A DNA stretch of 64,000 nucleotides from Winogradskya humida (GCF_016862215.1 NZ_BOMN01000115.1:62001-126000), one strand, 5' to 3'; counted from the first letter of the stretch, positions 16,723-26,571 are shown. The notes: generated from the letters alone by a model not told the origin. A program made the numbers and translations.

Positions 16723-16765
16723 TAAGAGAACAGCGTTTCCTTGTTAAGGATACGCTGTTCTGTTA
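16723..16765. promoter_or_regulatory. Palindromic operator between tetR and the NTF2-like gene
   Basis: The site is dyad-symmetric about base 16744. AGAACAGCGT (16727-16736) mirrors ACGCTGTTCT (16752-16761) perfectly. Inner TCCTT/AAGGA and outer TAA/TTA also pair, with single mismatches between blocks. It starts 22 bp from the TetR start codon and ends 12 bp before the NTF2-like GTG, so bound repressor would block both genes. It may hold two overlapping dimer sites. Confidence 0.82.
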
Positions 16766-16776
16766 ACGTCTCGCGG

Positions 16777-17235
16777 GTGAACGAGACTCTTGCTCAGACC
16801 ATCGATGCCTTCGTGGGGTCGTTCAACAATCCGGACCTCGACAAGGTCATGTCGTTCTTCGCCGAGGACGCCGTCTACCTGCCGGGCAAGAAGCCCGAGC
16901 TGCACGGCCTCGCGGCCATCCGGGCGGAGTTCGCGCCGCAGTTCGCCGGGCGTTTCGGCGCGATGACCTTCGACGTCTACGACACGGTGATCGACGAGAC
17001 CCGCCGCCGGGCCACGATCCGGTGGGCGTGCCGGCTGGACCTCACCGGCGACAACGGGCGGCGCGCCATGCCACTGCTGCGCTGGTTCGCCCGCGCACGC
17101 TACGGCGGGCGGGTGCAGTGGCATGGCCTAGACGTCTTCCACTTCGACACCGACGGGCGCATCTCGGGCAAATTCACTTACGCGACGTTCCGCCTGCCGC
17201 TGTGGGAAGCCGCCAAAAATCACCAGCCCAGATAG
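16777..17235 (+). CDS. SnoaL/NTF2-like protein
   Basis: This 152-aa protein has the SnoaL-like/NTF2 cone fold signature: FVGSFNNPDLDKVMSFFAEDAVYLPG...HGLAAIRAEFAPQF at the N-terminus and FHFDTDGRISGKFTYATF near the end. Such domains act as ketosteroid isomerase-like enzymes or small-molecule binders; the substrate is unknown. GTG 16777 lies just downstream of the operator with no Shine-Dalgarno, so the mRNA may be near leaderless. Its last 16 bases overlap the convergent PBP gene. Confidence 0.82.
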   Translation: MNETLAQTIDAFVGSFNNPDLDKVMSFFAEDAVYLPGKKPELHGLAAIRAEFAPQFAGRFGAMTFDVYDTVIDETRRRATIRWACRLDLTGDNGRRAMPLLRWFARARYGGRVQWHGLDVFHFDTDGRISGKFTYATFRLPLWEAAKNHQPR

Positions 17236-19985
17236 CTGCGGGTGAGCGCGGCCACCTGTTCGACCACCGCGATGCCGTCCTTCTGGCTCGGGTGGCCGTG
17301 GGACAGCACCGAGATCGACACGTCCGTCTTGTCGCCGGTGATCCGGCCGGTGCTGTTGATGATCCAGTGCCCATCCTCGGTGGAGCGGGAGAGCCAGCCG
17401 TTCTTGAGGGCGGTGCTCTCGCCGGCGAACGAGGCGGCGCTGACCCCCCAGCTCTGGTCCGCGTTGACCGTCGACATGAGCTGCGTCATCAGGTCCCTGG
17501 AGCCCTGGGTCAACGGGCCGGCGGGGTCGGCGAGGGCCTGCATCATCCGGATCTGGTCCTTCGCGGTGGTCAGGCTGAGACCGAACGAGGTGTCCGGGTC
17601 GGTGTCGTCGAGGCCGAGGCGGTGACAGGCCTCGCGCAGGCCCTCGGCGCCGCCGATGTCGTCGTAGACGCGGGTGGCCGCGGCGTTGTCGCTAGCCATG
17701 ATCATTTTGTCGAGCCTGGTGCGTTCGGCGGCGGTGAGCGTACGGTCCTGGTCCTGGGTCCGCAGCAGCAGAGCCGCCATCAGCTCGACCTTGATGACGC
17801 TGGCAGCCTCGTAGGGGCGATCGCCCTGGTAGTCGTAGTGCCGCCCGGTCCTGCGGTCGTCGACCGCGACGGCGAAGTCCGGGACGGTGGCCGCGTATTC
17901 GTCCAGCGCCGCCGTCAGCTTGCCGACTCGCTGCTGCCAGGGGCCGGTCGCCTTGGACTTGTCGACGAGGTCACCCCGCTGCGGTCCCGGGTAGACGACC
18001 TCCGCGCGCTTCTTGAACTCGGATCCGAGGGTCTTCAGGTCCGTCGACTCCCGGCGGCCCACCGACGTCGGCTCGGGCAGGGCGGGGGACTGCCGGCCCT
18101 GCAGGGCGTCGCCGAGAAAATTGCGCCAGATGTCGTACGGCATGCCGTCGCCGTTGATCGCCTTGCCGTCCTTCTCCCTGATAGGCCCCGGCTTGTCACG
18201 GCCCACCCACACCGCCGCAGCCAGTTCCGGTGCCCAGCCGGCGGTCCACGCGTCGGACGAGTCGCCGGTGTCGCTCCATTGCTGCGAGCCGGTCTTCGCG
18301 GCGGCGTGGATGCCGGGGACGGTGCCGTCGTGCGCCACGACCTTCGCCAGGACGGCTCCGATGTCCGCGACCACGCCGGGGTCGAGGACCTCCTCGCTCT
18401 TCGTGAGGTGGCGGTGCAGGAAGTCGCCGTTGGCCGCGGTCACCGACTCGACGAAGTGCCGCTCCGCGCGCCGCCCGCTGGCCAGGGTGGCATAGAGGGT
18501 GGCGATGTCGGCCGGTGCGACCGGGTAACGGCCCAGGGCGATGTCGGACCGAGTACGGCCGGGTGCCGGCTCGCCCTTGAGGTCGACCAGGGTGTCCTGC
18601 TTGCCGTACCGCTCGGGAACCCCCAGCCGGTGCGCGAGATCGCGGACGGCGTCCGGCCCGATCTGCTCGGCCAGCGCGTAGTACGGCGTGTTCAGCGAGT
18701 AGACCATCGCGGTGTCGAGCGGGCAGATCGGGCACTGCAGGTTGCCCTGGTTGTAGAGCGGCGCGCCGCCCCGGTCGGTGAACAGCCGCGGCGAGGTGCC
18801 GTTGAACAGCGACTGGAAGCCGATGCCACGCTGCTCGGCGGCGGCGAGGACCACCGGTTTGAACGTCGACGCGGGCGGCCGGGCGGCCAGCGCGTCGTCG
18901 AAGTAGCCGCGGCCCCGGTCACCGCCGTAGTAGGCGCGCACCGCGCCGCTCTGCGGGTCGACGGCCACGAGGGCGGCGCGCAGCTCCTTCGGCTGGCCGT
19001 CGAGGGCGTCGCTGATCCGGCCGGTGGCCGCGGTCTGGGCGGTGGCGTCGATCGTGGTGGTGATGTGCAACCCGGCGGTGCGGAACTGCTGCCTGCTGAT
19101 GCCCGCCCCGACGAGCTCGTCCTCCACCCGGTCCACGATCAGCCCGGCGGGACCGCTGACGGTGCTCGAGGTGACGGACTCCACGGCGACCGTCGGGTAC
19201 GGCGTACTGCCGGCCGCGCTCCGCTCCAGCCAGCCCTGCTCGGCCATGGCCCGCAGGATCCACTTCCACCGCGCCTGCGCCCACGCCGGGTTCGCCGCCG
19301 GGTCGCCCTGGGTCGGATCCTTGACCATGGCGGCGAGCACCGCACCCTGGAACGCCGTCAGCTGATCGACACCCGTACCGAAATAGGCGCGGGAGGCGGC
19401 CTCGATGCCGTACGCGTCGCGGCCGAAGTAGATGGTGTTGAGATAGCGCTCGAGAATCTCGTCCTTGCTGAACCGATGCTCGACCTGCAAGGCGAGCGCC
19501 GCCTCCCGGGCCTTGCGGCTCACCGTCCGGTCCTGCGTGAGGTACGCGTTGCGGACGTACTGCTGCGTGATCGTGGACGCGCCCTGCCCGTCGTTGTGGA
19601 AGATGTTGGCCCACAGCGCACGCAGCAACCCCTTCGCCGAGACGCCGAAGTGGTCGTAGAACCCGCGGTCCTCGGCGGCCAGAAAAGCCTGCCTGACGGG
19701 TACGGGAACCTTGTCCAGGCTCACGTCGGTGCGATCGGTCAGCCCGACCCGCGTGAGGACCGTACGCCCATCGCGGTAATACAGCACCGAAGCCTGCGGC
19801 GGCGCCGGATCCGGTGGCAGCTCCACGCTCGCGACATAACCGCCTGCGGCCCCGATGAGCATCAGCACCGCTACCACGAGCCCCGCAACTACCCTGCGTA
19901 GCCACTTCGGCATCCACAGCCACCACCGCGGTGCCTTCCATTGCCGACGATTCCGGGTCGTTGCCGCATCCGCCACCGCTGGCAT
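17220..19985 (-). CDS. Class A penicillin-binding protein with an added C-terminal beta-lactamase-like domain
   Basis: The 921-aa membrane enzyme polymerises and cross-links peptidoglycan. Order: cytoplasmic tail, TM helix (about 31-52), GT51 glycosyltransferase (EDRGFYDHFG with Glu105; GASTITQQ at 135-142), transpeptidase (STFK 373-376, SLN 430-432, KTGS 564-567). A third domain (about 675-921) has its own serine triad: SVIK 729-732, SDN 765-767 and KNG 861-863, as in class A beta-lactamases. I do not see a Glu166-type ExxLN motif. Class A PBPs of actinomycetes normally end with PASTA or disordered tails, so this fusion is unusual. Confidence 0.9.
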   Translation of the reverse strand: MPAVADAATTRNRRQWKAPRWWLWMPKWLRRVVAGLVVAVLMLIGAAGGYVASVELPPDPAPPQASVLYYRDGRTVLTRVGLTDRTDVSLDKVPVPVRQAFLAAEDRGFYDHFGVSAKGLLRALWANIFHNDGQGASTITQQYVRNAYLTQDRTVSRKAREAALALQVEHRFSKDEILERYLNTIYFGRDAYGIEAASRAYFGTGVDQLTAFQGAVLAAMVKDPTQGDPAANPAWAQARWKWILRAMAEQGWLERSAAGSTPYPTVAVESVTSSTVSGPAGLIVDRVEDELVGAGISRQQFRTAGLHITTTIDATAQTAATGRISDALDGQPKELRAALVAVDPQSGAVRAYYGGDRGRGYFDDALAARPPASTFKPVVLAAAEQRGIGFQSLFNGTSPRLFTDRGGAPLYNQGNLQCPICPLDTAMVYSLNTPYYALAEQIGPDAVRDLAHRLGVPERYGKQDTLVDLKGEPAPGRTRSDIALGRYPVAPADIATLYATLASGRRAERHFVESVTAANGDFLHRHLTKSEEVLDPGVVADIGAVLAKVVAHDGTVPGIHAAAKTGSQQWSDTGDSSDAWTAGWAPELAAAVWVGRDKPGPIREKDGKAINGDGMPYDIWRNFLGDALQGRQSPALPEPTSVGRRESTDLKTLGSEFKKRAEVVYPGPQRGDLVDKSKATGPWQQRVGKLTAALDEYAATVPDFAVAVDDRRTGRHYDYQGDRPYEAASVIKVELMAALLLRTQDQDRTLTAAERTRLDKMIMASDNAAATRVYDDIGGAEGLREACHRLGLDDTDPDTSFGLSLTTAKDQIRMMQALADPAGPLTQGSRDLMTQLMSTVNADQSWGVSAASFAGESTALKNGWLSRSTEDGHWIINSTGRITGDKTDVSISVLSHGHPSQKDGIAVVEQVAALTRSYLGW

Positions 19986-20076
19986 CGTGTACGCCCCTTA
20001 ACGCTCCGTGGCGGCGCGGAGTGCGCCCCCCAGAGAGACGTTCCGGGGGTCGTTTTGGGTGGCACGAACCCCAAAT

Positions 20077-20215
20077 TTAACGGAAATAGATGTTGAGTGA
20101 TGGTTCGAGCATCGTGAAAGCACGCTCGGTCAGCTCGACCGGATCCGCCACACCGTCGCTGAGGGCCCAGCGCTCCATCGCGGTGTCGAAGGCGGTCAGC
20201 GCCATGCGTGTGGCG
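20077..20215 (-). pseudogene. C-terminal stump of a TetR-family regulator
   Basis: Only the last ~45 codons remain (ATRMALTAFDTAMERW, LTERAFTMLEP). They resemble the C-terminal helices of actinomycete TetR proteins. Upstream of about 20215 the minus strand no longer encodes TetR; instead the plus strand becomes SDR sequence. Start, HTH and promoter are lost. Confidence 0.6.
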
Positions 20216-21051
20216 GCCTCGGGCTCGCCACGGCCCGCGCGCTCAGCGGCCCCGGCGTGCACGTGGTGCTCGCCGTGCGGGACGAGCGCAGGGGGCGGGC
20301 TGCGCAGGCGGAGCTGAGCGGCGGGTCGAGCGAGGTGCGGCTTGTCGACCTGGCCGACCTCGACTCGGTGCGGGCCTTCGCGGACGGTCTGGACCGGGTG
20401 GACGTACTGATCAACAACACCGGGGTGATGGCCCTGCCCCGCACGCTCAGTGAGCAGGGTCAGGAGATGCAGTCCGCGGTCAACCACCTGGCGCACTTCG
20501 CGCTCACCGGGCTGCTGCTCGACCGGCTGGCCACGGGAACGGACCTGCGAGTGGTCACCGTCAGTTCGGTGCTGCACTAGAACGGGCGCCTGGACTTCGA
20601 CGACCTGGACGGCGCGCGCCACTACAGCGCGACCGGTGCGTACAACCAGTCGAAGCTGGCCAATGCGGTCTTCGGCCTGGAGCTGCACCGCCGGTTGTCT
20701 GCCGCGGCCTCGCCGGTCCGCAGCCTGCTCGCCCATCCCGGGTACGCCCGTACGGGCCTGCAAGCCGCCGTGCAACCCGGTCTCTACCGCACCGTGCTGA
20801 CCAGAATCGGCAATCCGTTGCTCGTGGTCAGCGCCGAGCAGGGTGCCCGCCCGATGGTGTACGCGGCGACCAGCCCGGACGCGCACAGCGGCGAGTTCAT
20901 CGGCCCGTCCGGTCTCGGTGGGATGCGGGGCGCCCCCGGCGTGATCCGGCCCGCCCCGGTCGCGACCGACCCGGAAGCCGCCCGCCGCCTGTGGGTGGTC
21001 TCCGAGGAGCTCACCGGCGTACGGTATCCGCTTCCGCAGCCCGCAGCCTGA
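20213..21051 (+). pseudogene. Short-chain dehydrogenase remnant: 5' truncated, in-frame TAG
   Basis: The plus strand encodes GLGLATARALSGPGVHVVLAVRDERRG, lacking the first strand and the TGxxxGxG start. Then come VDVLINNTGVMALP (NNAG-type motif), a TAG at 20578-20580, and in the same frame NGRLDFDDLDGARHYSATGAYNQSKLANAVF with the YxxxK catalytic pair. It then runs to the end of a normal SDR. The enzyme cannot be made full-length. A GTG at 20257 could produce only a 107-aa piece. Confidence 0.85.
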
Positions 21052-21055
21052 CCGG

Positions 21056-22533
21056 CTACAGGCTGGCGGCGGGCAGGGCGGCGGCGTCGCAGATGCGGTC
21101 CCGGCCCGCGTTCTTCGCCGCGTAGAGCGCGATGTCGGCGCGGCGATGAGCTGGTCGGAGGTCTCGATGCCGTCCCAGGTGGCGACGCCGGCGGAGAAGG
21201 TCTGGTCCTGCGGGGTGACCAGGCGCAGGCGTTCCAGCACGACGATGGCCTGGGAGATGTCCACGCCGGGCAGGACCGCGATGAACTCCTCGCCGCCGTA
21301 GCGGGCCAGGACGTCCGAGCGGCGTAGTGCGCTGTGCCAGGCGGCGGTGGCCTCCTTGAGCAGGCGGTCGCCGGCGGGGTGGCCGTACCGGTCGTTGAAG
21401 AGTTTGAAGCGGTCGAGGTCGATCATGGCGATGGCGACGGGGGTGTGCTCGGCCCGGGCCTGTTCCAGGACCCGGGGGAGCTCGTCCGTCCAGGCGCGGC
21501 GGTTCGGCAGGCCGGTCAGCTCGTCGCGGCGGGACAGCTCGTGCACCGCCCGGGACTGCCGTTCGGCCTGTTTCAGCAGCTGGGCCATGCGCGTTACCAC
21601 CAGCAGGAACATGATGGCGGAGCCGATGGCGATGGCGATGCCGTTCTCGACCCGGCCCGCGATGTCCTGGGCGACCAGCAGCACCGGTGAGATCAGCACC
21701 GCGCCCGTGAGCAGGGCCAGTTGGGGAAGGCTCAGCCGGGACACGGCGGCCGCTCCCGTGCCGTGGTCGCGGAAGTCCGGTCGTCCGGCGGCGAGCGCCA
21801 TCACGAGCAGGGACAGCATGTACAGCGCGTTGATCAGCCGGCCGGTCCACCAGAGCTGACCCCAGTCGCTGTTCAGATTGAACAGCAGCACCCAGGCGCA
21901 GTCGCCGGCCAGGTATCCGCCGATGGAGACCCCGATCCAGAACGGCGCCCGCCGGCCGCTGCTGCTGCGCAGCAGGAGGATGGTCAGCGCCAGCAGGGCG
22001 AGATCCGCGATCGGGTACGCCACGGTGACCAGCCGGGACAGCGGGGACCCGCCCGCGGAGTCGCGCCACGCGGGCTCGATCGCGTACACCCAGGCCAGCA
22101 ACCCGATCCCGACGGTCACGGTGAGTGCGTCGACGAGCGCGGCCCAGTCGGTGCGTCGGTGCAGTGTCCGCAGCATCAACGTCAGACCTATGGCCATCGC
22201 GGGATAGAACGCGAGGAAGAGGTAGTCGGCGATGTCGGGGCCGTCGCCGGCGAACCAGTCGGTGCCGAGCTGGTCGGGCAGGGGAGCGGTGCACGTGCAG
22301 AGGACGGCGGCCGTCAGGAACCACCACGGCACCCGCTCGGCGCGGGGCAGCCCGCGGATGCCGACCAGGATGGCCGCCGCGCACGAGAGCCCGATGGGGA
22401 CCTGGAACAGTATCTCCCACCACGGGCTCCGGGGCCCGGGAACGAAAATCGCCACCGCAGCGACCAGCGCGATCGCGTATATTCGCCAGCCGCGTCCCGC
22501 CACGTACCGATCACACCGCATCTGTGGTGACAA
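21056..22533 (-). pseudogene. Membrane GGDEF (diguanylate cyclase) gene with a C-terminal frameshift
   Basis: The protein has about nine N-terminal transmembrane helices (residues 15-310), then a GGDEF domain with RRDELTGLPNRRAW, MIDLDRFKLFNDRYGHPAGD and the active site RYGGEEF. Near 21141-21144 one base is missing: the frame departs after SDQLIA, while ADIALYAAKNAGRDRICDAA, the normal end of GGDEF, continues in the next frame to a TAG at 21056. As written the gene would instead read through into antisense sequence to 20077 (818 aa). Either a recent mutation or a sequencing error. The I-site RxxD is not evident. Confidence 0.82.
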
Positions 22534-22688
22534 GGGCGGGAAACTACGGTGCAGCTTGGTTGCAACTCACCCGCGGCGGGGTGGGGCGCCGGCATAGAGA
22601 TAGATGATCGGCTATTGACAATCCTGACTGCGGGCGGCGAGGCTCACGACGTTGTGTTACGCCTGTGTTGCGTGCGTCAGGGGGCGTC

Positions 22689-25600
22689 ATGTCGGGGGAT
22701 CGCCGCAGAGCCGTAGCGCGGATGGCAGGGCTGCTCGCCTTCCTGCTGCTTCTGCTGGGCACGCCGGGTTCGGCGATCGCCGCCCCGCGCCCGCCGGACG
22801 TGCGCGGGCAGAGCGTGCGCGCGGGTCATCTGCGGGTGCAGGTGCTCAGCCCGACGCTGCTGCGCCTGGAGTACGCCGCCGACGACTCGTTCGAGAACAG
22901 GCCCACGTTCACCGCGGTCGACCGGGCTCCGGGGCGTACCTGGTTCACCGCCTCGACCCGCGGCGGGGAGCTGAGCGTACGCACGAGCGCGGCCACCCTG
23001 CGCTACCAGCTCGGCAGCGGCCCGGTGACCCCCGCCAACACCACCCTCGAGCTGCGCGTCGGCGGCCGGACGACCAGCGTGCACCCGGCATTCGGCTCGC
23101 CGGCCCGGGACGACACGCTCGGCGGCTGGTACCGCGGCCTGGACTACTACGCGGGACAGGCCGGGCCGGTCGACCAGATCACGCTGCACCCCGGCATGCT
23201 CAACCGCGGCGGCTGGTACCTGCTCGACGACACCGCCACCGCGCTGCGCACCGGCGATGACTGGGTCACCGCCCGCCCGCAACGCACCGGCGCCTACCAG
23301 GACGGCTATCTGTTCGGCTACGGCCACGACTACCGGCGCGGGCTCGCGGATCTGCGGACGCTGACCGGCCCGTCCCTGCTCCCGGCAAAGTGGACGTTCG
23401 GCACCTGGTTCTCGAAGTACCAGGCGTACAGCGTCGCGGACTACGAGAACGAGCTGCTGCCCGCGTTCCGGGAGCACAACGTGCCGCTCGACTCGCTGGT
23501 GATGGACACCGACTGGAAGGCGCCGAACCAGTGGGCGGGCTGGAACTGGAACAACGAGCTGTTCCCCGACCCGCAGGGCTTCCTGAGCCGCCTCAACGCC
23601 CAGGGCATCAACCCGACGCTCAACGTGCACGCCGCGATCTCCGGTGACGATCCGCAGTTCGCCGCCGCACAGGCGACCGCGAAGGGCAAGCTGACCCCGG
23701 CGGCGAGCAGTTTCGCGCCAAACCCGTACCGCTTCGACTGGAGCGATCCGGACCAGGCCGCGGCCTACGAGCAACTGCACAAACCGTTCGAGGACCAGGG
23801 TGTACGCCAGTGGTGGCTGGACTACTGCTGCGATGACAGCGGCGTCAGCACGCCCGGCGTCACTGCGGACAGCTGGGTCAACGAGCTCTACAAGCGTGAC
23901 GGCGAGCAGCGCGGACTGCGCGGTTTCTCGCTGGCCAGGATCGGCGCGAGCTTCCCGGCGTACAACGAGATCGGCTCTTCGGGACCCTGGGCCGAACATC
24001 GCAGCACGGTCCACTTCACGGGTGACACCCGCCCGGACTGGGAGACGTTGAAGTTCGCGGCCGCCATGACGCCGGCCGAGGCGAGCATCGGCCAGTCCTA
24101 TGTCAGCCACGACATCGGCAGCTTCGCGGGCACCCACCTCAGCGACGACCTCTACCTGCGCTGGGTGCAGCTCGGAGCATTCCAGCCGATCCTGCGGCTG
24201 CACTCCGACCACGGCGACCGGCTGCCGTGGGAATACTCGGACACGGTCGGCGGTCCGGCCGCGGACTTCCTGCGCCTGCGGGAGTCGCTCGTGCCGTACC
24301 TCTACACGGCCGCGCGGCAGACCTACGACACCGGCATGCCGATGGCGCGGGCGCTCTATCTGCAGTGGCCGGAGCTCGACGAGGCCTACGAGCACGACAC
24401 CCAGTACCTGCTCGGCGATTCGCTGCTCGTCGCTCCGGTGACCAAGCCGGGGCTGAGCACGACCACCCCGGTCTGGTTCCCGCCGGGCACCTGGACGGAT
24501 TTCTTCACGGGCGAGACGTTCCAGGGCCCCGCGACACGAACGGTCGCTGCCACCCCCGATCACATTCCCGTGTACGCCCGGAGCGGCGCGATCATCGCCG
24601 GATCGCACCCGGCCGCCAACGTCGCCAAGCAGGAACGCGATCGGCTCAGGCTCACGGTCTACCCGCATGCCTCCGGCAGCACCTCGGTGTACGACGACGC
24701 CGGTGACGGGCTCGGCTACCGCAACGGCCAGTACGCCCGGATCCCCGTACGCTACGACGCCGGCCGCCGTTCCACGCTGACCGTCGGCCCGGTCGCCGGG
24801 ACGTATCCCGGTGCGCCCAACGCTCGCCGGTACACAGTGGAGTTCGCCGGTGTCTCCCGGCCGCACGTCGTCACTGTCGGCGGGCGTCCCGCGGCGTTCA
24901 CGTACGACGCGGTGAAGCATCTGCTCACGGTCGAGGTGCCGGCGGTGGCGCGCTCGCGGGCAGTCGCCGTCACCCACGACGGTGCTCCGCTGACGGTGAC
25001 GCAGAAGCCGGCCGTGGACTTCACGTTCACGGCGCCGGACGGGCTGCAGTCCGGGGCCACCAGCAGCCTCGTGGCGGAGGCACGGAACGACGGGCCGGGG
25101 GCCATCAGCGCGTTGTCGGTGAGCGTGGCCACGCCGGAGGGCTGGGTCATCACCCCGCGCACGCCGACGACGGCGGCTTCCCTCGCGCCCGGAGCCACCT
25201 TCACGGTCACGTACGACGTCACGCCCGCCGGGGCATCGCCGCGCACAGCGAATGTGACGGCGCGGCTCGCGTACCGGAATCCTGATGGCAGCAGCGTGAG
25301 CCTGCCCGCGGCCCTGACCGTCCCCGCCCGTCCGGTTGCTGTCACGTTCCGCGTGCTCGCGCCGCCGGGCACCCCGGCCGACGCGACCCTCTACGTCCCC
25401 GGCAACATCGCCGAACTTGGCCCGTGGGACCCCGCCAAACTCGCGATGACCAACCGCGGCGACGGCATCTGGGAAGCCACGATCACGGTCCTCGACGGCA
25501 CGGATATTCAATACAAGTACACCCGCGGCACCTGGGAGACCGTCGAGGAATGGGGCACGATCACCGGCACCAACAACCGCAGCGTCACCATCGACGGCGG

Positions 25601-25967
25601 CATCACCCACACCATGCTGGTCGACGACACCGCCACCACCTGGGACACCCCCGGCATCCCGGACACCCACCTCGCCGTCCACTACTGGCGCGACCCCCTC
25701 GTCGTCACGACCACGGGGACGACCATCACCTTCCAGCGCGACATCCAGCCCACGGGCGCGGACTACACCGGCACGGTAACGGTCACCGGCCCCGGCGGCG
25801 CGGTCCCGGTCACGGTCGCGGAGACCGGCCCGGGAACGCTGGTCTGGACACCCGCGACGCCGCTCCCACCGGGCTCCTACACACTCACCGTGACCGGCGT
25901 GAGCAGCACGGGCGCCGCCGGCGTCCCGATCCAGAAGCCCTACACCACCACGTTCACGGTCAGCTGA
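22689..25967 (+). CDS. Secreted GH31 alpha-glucosidase-type enzyme with NEW3 and CBM20 domains
   Basis: This 1092-aa exported protein has a signal peptide (AGLLAFLLLLLGTPGSAIAAP). The GH31 catalytic barrel has nucleophile motif WWLDYCCDD (Asp about 378) and the proximal FGTWFSKYQAY and MDTDWK segments. A beta-sandwich C-domain follows, then a NEW3-type Ig domain (FTAPDGLQSG...GWVITPRT). Next is a CBM20 starch-binding domain (VLAPPGTPADATLYVPGN, LGPWDP, IQYKYTRGTWETVE) and a final Ig-like domain. GH31 enzymes act on alpha-glucosides; CBM20 points to starch-like polymers. ATG 22689 has AGGGGG 4 bases upstream. It overlaps the convergent glycosyltransferase by 8 bp. Confidence 0.9.
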   Translation: MSGDRRRAVARMAGLLAFLLLLLGTPGSAIAAPRPPDVRGQSVRAGHLRVQVLSPTLLRLEYAADDSFENRPTFTAVDRAPGRTWFTASTRGGELSVRTSAATLRYQLGSGPVTPANTTLELRVGGRTTSVHPAFGSPARDDTLGGWYRGLDYYAGQAGPVDQITLHPGMLNRGGWYLLDDTATALRTGDDWVTARPQRTGAYQDGYLFGYGHDYRRGLADLRTLTGPSLLPAKWTFGTWFSKYQAYSVADYENELLPAFREHNVPLDSLVMDTDWKAPNQWAGWNWNNELFPDPQGFLSRLNAQGINPTLNVHAAISGDDPQFAAAQATAKGKLTPAASSFAPNPYRFDWSDPDQAAAYEQLHKPFEDQGVRQWWLDYCCDDSGVSTPGVTADSWVNELYKRDGEQRGLRGFSLARIGASFPAYNEIGSSGPWAEHRSTVHFTGDTRPDWETLKFAAAMTPAEASIGQSYVSHDIGSFAGTHLSDDLYLRWVQLGAFQPILRLHSDHGDRLPWEYSDTVGGPAADFLRLRESLVPYLYTAARQTYDTGMPMARALYLQWPELDEAYEHDTQYLLGDSLLVAPVTKPGLSTTTPVWFPPGTWTDFFTGETFQGPATRTVAATPDHIPVYARSGAIIAGSHPAANVAKQERDRLRLTVYPHASGSTSVYDDAGDGLGYRNGQYARIPVRYDAGRRSTLTVGPVAGTYPGAPNARRYTVEFAGVSRPHVVTVGGRPAAFTYDAVKHLLTVEVPAVARSRAVAVTHDGAPLTVTQKPAVDFTFTAPDGLQSGATSSLVAEARNDGPGAISALSVSVATPEGWVITPRTPTTAASLAPGATFTVTYDVTPAGASPRTANVTARLAYRNPDGSSVSLPAALTVPARPVAVTFRVLAPPGTPADATLYVPGNIAELGPWDPAKLAMTNRGDGIWEATITVLDGTDIQYKYTRGTWETVEEWGTITGTNNRSVTIDGGITHTMLVDDTATTWDTPGIPDTHLAVHYWRDPLVVTTTGTTITFQRDIQPTGADYTGTVTVTGPGGAVPVTVAETGPGTLVWTPATPLPPGSYTLTVTGVSSTGAAGVPIQKPYTTTFTVS

Positions 25968-26571
25968 GAACCAGGCGCTCGATCTCGAGAACCGGGTCGT
26001 GCCCGGCGTACACCCGCGCGAGCCGGTCCACGTTCGCCCTGATCGGCTTGTCCTCGGTGGCGCCGGCGACCACGACGGGTACGCCCGCCGCCAGGGCCTG
26101 CTGGGTGCCGCTCGCGCCGCCGTTGGTCACGAGCACCGCGGCCTTCGGCAACAGGGCATGGAACGGGATGAAGCCGGCCACCCGGGCGTTGCCGGGGACA
26201 GGGATCGAGATGCGGCCGGGATCCTGTCCGCCGAGGGCCGCGACGACGGTGACGTCCAGGTCGGCGAGCCCGGCGAGCGTGGGCTCGACCAGCTGGGAGA
26301 GGTCATGGTTGGCCACCGTGCCCTGGGTGACCACGACAACGGGCCGTGAACCGTCGAGCTCCGCCCACCAGGCGGGCGGCTGCCAGTCCGCGTGCGCCTC
26401 GGCGGGCAGGACCCCGATGAGGTGGACGTTCTCCGGCAGGTCGCCGCACTCGAACCCGGGAACCGTCAGGATCGCGGTCCGGTCCGGCACTGCGCGCCCG
26501 CAGCCCCGAGATTCGGCGATCGCCGCGACCAGAAACTCTTCCTCGTCACCGCCCGCTCCGGCACCGGCCAC
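25960..26571 (-). pseudogene. GT1 (MGT-type) glycosyltransferase, C-terminal half only
   Basis: About 170 codons match the C-terminal nucleotide-sugar-binding lobe of GT1/MGT glycosyltransferases (VVVVTQGTVANHDLSQLV, AGFIPFHALLPKAAVLVTNGG, QQALAAGVPVVVAGATEDK, ending ARVYAGHDP). The N-terminal acceptor-binding lobe of about 200 residues is missing. Before AILTVPGFE the sequence is not GT-like. The family is normally near 400 aa, so this is a truncated remnant. Confidence 0.72.

Noticed and set aside
17022-19901. 959-codon open frame on the plus strand opposite the PBP gene
   Set aside because: It is an antisense shadow of a high-GC gene. The minus strand has the full set of PBP motifs; the plus product is low-complexity Arg/Gly/Val without domains.
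20077-22533. One 818-aa GGDEF protein running to 20077
   Set aside because: After residue ~470 the sequence is antisense to the SDR remnant and turns low-complexity. The true GGDEF end continues in another frame to 21056, so the long frame results from a frameshift.
22677-25682. 1001-codon open frame on the minus strand opposite the GH31 gene
   Set aside because: Same reason: shadow frame; the GH31, NEW3 and CBM20 motifs are all on the plus strand.
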